NCBI GenBank assembly: GCA_934371915.1
Contig: CAKROE010000054.1
Location: forward strand, 1-16,034
Direction: 5' to 3'
From: an uncultured Blautia sp.
GTDB lineage: Bacteria; Bacillota; Clostridia; Lachnospirales; Lachnospiraceae
DNA: 16,034 bases
Position 1 is the stretch's first letter, and every line of letters starts with the position of its first letter. The position numbers were made by a program, and so were the translations under genes. Below the pieces are notes generated by a model. That model ran no database searches, had not been told where the DNA came from, and saw nothing but the letters and a program-made list of their open reading frames with translations. Shown here piece by piece: positions 13,253 through 16,034 of the stretch.

Positions 13253-15508
13253 TCAGTTTATCTTCACGATATAGGTCGGATATTCCGAATCCTGAAATAC
13301 CACTTCGCCCAGACTTTTCAGCAGATCATTATTCAGATCGGCCCCGTACTTATTACGCTCGCACGAACCGACAAAAATATAAGAAACATGGTATTCTTCC
13401 AGCAATTCTTTTACTCTTGTTTCATCCGTTGAAGTATAGATTTCCTGTATTTCTTCTATTTTTGCATTCAGATCTGCCAGATCACCTCTCCACAGCCATT
13501 CATGTACATACCAGCCCATGATCGTCGGAAGTCCGGTCATTGCAGATACTCGTTCATATTCGGAATAGCTGTCACCGTTTGCTTCAAGGACAACAGGTGC
13601 ATCCGAAATGTTTTCTTTCAGCCAACGTATACCATTTACATCTTCCGGAAAATCTGTCTCAAGGAATGCTGTTGCATTCAAACCTTTATACTGGGACGGT
13701 TTCCAGACCTCGCCAAACCAGGAATGCACACTGTTTCCAAAATATCCACAGGTCCACACAAAGAAAAACAGTCCGATGAATGCCAGCACTTTCAGAATCT
13801 TGTTTTTGCCAATGACAAGCAGACGGAAGATTGCATAGATCATCGTCATACCAAACATAATATATGCCTGATAGGTCAGTTTAAACATGGTATTTGCTCT
13901 GGCATTTCCACTTTCATAAATATCGCGGACATATACAAGTTCCGGGATCAGGACAAGCCCTATCGCGCAAAGTCCCATAAGTACTGCAAAAAGATCCGGC
14001 ATTCCAATCGACGCAAGCAGATGGTAAAGAGATTTCTGCTCTGCCCCACGCAGTTTCTCTACGAGCAGCGAAACTACAAACAAAATCGTCAGGATTCCCG
14101 GCAGTCCCCAGAGCACCAGAAGCTGATGTGGCAGAGAATGATGCTGTGCAAGCGCAATTCCCTGTACCATATTGCTGGTATCAAACTGTAACGTAAACGG
14201 CAGAATGATCACAGTTGCCAGTATCAGAATTTCCGCTGCCTGAGCCGCTGTCACTCCGAGCGCCCATCTGATTTTCCCTCTCTGCCCGATGATATTCATA
14301 AACAGCGCCGCTCCGCAAGTTACCACGAAATAAATCACAAAATCCCAGTAGTTCGTCCAGTGAAACATTCCGAGGAGTGCACCTGCTGCCAGAAGCTGCG
14401 GCATCAGAAGCTGTTTTTTCCAGAATTCTCTCCGGCTCATACTTTCTCCTGAAAGCTCTGTCGTTCTTACTTTTTTCATCCATGCATAGAGCAGTCCCAG
14501 AAGTAAAAGCACAAACATAATATCGACCACATGTGCATGCAGGTCTCCGAGTACGAAGGAATAGCATGGAAATTCATGGATCGTCTTATCCTCTACATCC
14601 GGATTGAACCCGATATAACGCGTGGCATCCGGAAACCAGTAACTGCTGACTTCCTCACCTTTTAATTTCCGGATAAACGGAATGATCTGCCCGTAGATCA
14701 CATAGTGCATATTGCCGGCTATGGAAACAGAAATCCCCGCCAGGATTCCTGTCACGGACGGCAGTGCTTTTTTCCATCTGCTTCCGGTCTTTCCGAGACG
14801 GTCAGCCACCATCTGATGTACCAGAGAAAACGGCATCGCGAAAGCAAGTCCTGCCACAAACGTCCTCATCAGATTGTAAGTGAGTTCTACTTTTGCCCCG
14901 GACAGTTTCGTCAGAAATACTGCAAAATACTGTCCGCCATAATAGTAATTAATTTTCCCCTGTGAATACCAGAGGTCTGTCGCCGGCAGCGTTTTGCTCC
15001 GCATCATGGCCTCCATGAAACCATAATCCATAAACTTTTCTGTACCATATGCCGCCGGATGGAATCCCGCGAAATAAGTCCAGAGAAGAAATGCCGCAAA
15101 AAACAGAAGTTCTTCTGCATATACCAGATCCAGATGTGCAAAAGGAATGCATTCAAATCCGGCTTTTTGTTCCCTCCAATATAAAATAAGCGAAGCAGCT
15201 GCACAGACCAGTGTCACCACAATGCAGGTTATCGTCGTGAATTTAATAATTTTTACCGCAACAAGAAACCAGGTAAGAAAACCACTCACGGCAATTGCTG
15301 TCACTTTTGAAAATATCCATCCTCTGTCCTGGAATCTTCGGAACAATCTGCCGGTCAGCGGCATTGCCGTCACACCAAGTACCAGTGCCAGCAGATACCA
15401 TGTCCAGAAAGTCCACACATCTCCCTGTAAAAGAAATGCTGACAGTGCGACCAGCAAAAGCGCCGGTATTATTTTAAAAATCTGTTTGGTTATCGTTTCA
15501 GGTTTCAT
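13253..15508 (-). CDS. DUF2298 ('YYY') polytopic membrane protein
   Basis: This is a large integral membrane protein of the DUF2298 family, whose function is not established; the layout resembles GT-C glycosyltransferases, so a role in envelope glycan or lipid-sugar assembly is an inference. It has 751 residues with roughly 12-14 hydrophobic segments up to about residue 590. The family marks are EKFMDYGFMEA (157-167), the INYYYGGQY segment (187-194) and HEFPCYSFVLGDLHAH (311-326). A soluble C-terminal domain (about 610-751) follows. The ATG at 15508 overlaps the preceding gene by 11 nt and has AAGGA close upstream. Its C-terminal domain resembles that of the preceding protein. Confidence 0.85.
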   Translation of the reverse strand: MKPETITKQIFKIIPALLLVALSAFLLQGDVWTFWTWYLLALVLGVTAMPLTGRLFRRFQDRGWIFSKVTAIAVSGFLTWFLVAVKIIKFTTITCIVVTLVCAAASLILYWREQKAGFECIPFAHLDLVYAEELLFFAAFLLWTYFAGFHPAAYGTEKFMDYGFMEAMMRSKTLPATDLWYSQGKINYYYGGQYFAVFLTKLSGAKVELTYNLMRTFVAGLAFAMPFSLVHQMVADRLGKTGSRWKKALPSVTGILAGISVSIAGNMHYVIYGQIIPFIRKLKGEEVSSYWFPDATRYIGFNPDVEDKTIHEFPCYSFVLGDLHAHVVDIMFVLLLLGLLYAWMKKVRTTELSGESMSRREFWKKQLLMPQLLAAGALLGMFHWTNYWDFVIYFVVTCGAALFMNIIGQRGKIRWALGVTAAQAAEILILATVIILPFTLQFDTSNMVQGIALAQHHSLPHQLLVLWGLPGILTILFVVSLLVEKLRGAEQKSLYHLLASIGMPDLFAVLMGLCAIGLVLIPELVYVRDIYESGNARANTMFKLTYQAYIMFGMTMIYAIFRLLVIGKNKILKVLAFIGLFFFVWTCGYFGNSVHSWFGEVWKPSQYKGLNATAFLETDFPEDVNGIRWLKENISDAPVVLEANGDSYSEYERVSAMTGLPTIMGWYVHEWLWRGDLADLNAKIEEIQEIYTSTDETRVKELLEEYHVSYIFVGSCERNKYGADLNNDLLKSLGEVVFQDSEYPTYIVKIN

Positions 15509-16034
15509 AAATCCTTATTCTCCCATCTTCTGATTCGTAAACCAGTGTAAACGCACTGGCAATCGTATCTTCTCTGCAGTTTTCCTGCTCGTATTGCATT
15601 CCTTCTTCATAAAGAACGTATGTGATTTTTTCCTGTTTTACAAGTTTCTTTATAGCCTCCGCATCTGTGGAACTGTAAATCTCTTTCGCTTTTGCCGCGC
15701 GGTCATATGTATCATATCCTGCTGACCATGCATAATACGGCCAGCCCATATACATCATCACACCGGACATCGTCACTTCATTGATGCTGTACTCCGGTGT
15801 CAGGATCAGATCATTATGAGTCAGATGCTCTGCCAGCCACCCCGTCAGTTCACTTCTCATATTCACAGTCACACGATGCCCGGAATCATTATCTTTTAAA
15901 ATAACTACAAAATCATAGATTCCCGTATTACTCAGTGCGATTGCAAGAAGTATCGCTACGATCTTACAGCCGATTTTTCTTTGAAACAGTTTAAGTACTG
16001 CAAGGCTCCAGAAAATAGCAAGGAAGGCATACGC
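15498..16034 (-). CDS. C-terminal part of a membrane protein related to its DUF2298 neighbour
   Basis: The reading frame is open from the right window edge to a TGA at 15500-15498, giving 178 visible residues; the true start is outside the window. Two hydrophobic stretches (about residues 1-16 and 22-50) precede a soluble domain. That domain has MGWPYYAW and a segment KEIYSSTDAEAIKKLVKQ followed by ITYVLY. The next protein has matching features: GWYVHEWLW and IYTSTDETRVKELLEE followed by VSYIFV. Position and pattern suggest a multi-membrane envelope protein, possibly another DUF2298 or GT-C relative. An internal GTG at 15872 could be mistaken for a start. Without the N-terminal part the family cannot be fixed. 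Confidence 0.75.
   Translation of the reverse strand, partial: AYAFLAIFWSLAVLKLFQRKIGCKIVAILLAIALSNTGIYDFVVILKDNDSGHRVTVNMRSELTGWLAEHLTHNDLILTPEYSINEVTMSGVMMYMGWPYYAWSAGYDTYDRAAKAKEIYSSTDAEAIKKLVKQEKITYVLYEEGMQYEQENCREDTIASAFTLVYESEDGRIRIYET

Noticed and set aside
13502..14191. 229-codon plus-strand open frame
   Set aside because: Antisense to the DUF2298 gene; no recognisable product.
14181..14567. 128-codon minus-strand frame within the DUF2298 gene
   Set aside because: An alternative frame inside a well-supported coding region, with Arg/Gly/Ser-rich low-complexity composition.

Overview
The window is a chromosomal segment of an endospore-forming Clostridia genome. It is probably from the Lachnospiraceae, an inference from gene order, the short archaeal-type prolyl-tRNA synthetase and the clostridial sporulation genes. 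GC content looks moderate by eye. Every convincing gene lies on the minus strand, so transcription runs from the right end of the window to the left. There is no sign of prophage, IS element, CRISPR array, tRNA or rRNA.

Reading in the direction of transcription, the window opens with two adjacent multi-membrane envelope proteins. The first is cut off by the window edge and the second is a DUF2298 ('YYY') protein. Next comes a housekeeping cluster driven from its own promoter: sua5/tsaC (threonylcarbamoyl-AMP synthase), rpiB (ribose-5-phosphate isomerase B) and a comEB-like dCMP deaminase. After a promoter and a proline-type T-box leader come proS and cca, one base apart and closed by an intrinsic terminator. 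Then follow a CotS-family spore coat protein, a phospho-sugar mutase (pgcA type) with a stand-alone mazG behind it, and the HU gene with its own promoter and terminator.

The left third is the conserved Firmicutes division and sporulation block: rqcP (yabO), yabP, yabQ, divIC, spoIIE, tilS. Compared with the Bacillus subtilis order, yabR is absent between divIC and spoIIE, HU lies between mazG and rqcP, MazG lacks the methylase half of YabN, and SpoIIE keeps one membrane segment instead of about ten.

Control signals are unusually legible. spoIIE has a TTGACA / TATAAT pair 21 bp apart, the long spacing known for Spo0A-activated promoters. yabP has a near-consensus sigma-E promoter, and the CotS-like gene a weaker sporulation-type one. 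proS has a complete T-box with a probable CCG specifier. Vegetative genes (divIC, tilS) are interleaved with sporulation genes, so readthrough and internal promoters must matter.

No wholly new multi-gene system stands out. The most unusual items are the single-membrane-pass SpoIIE, the CotS-like protein with both key aspartates replaced by glutamate, the paired envelope proteins with similar C-terminal domains, and extra stem-loops in the CotS-like and proS leaders.
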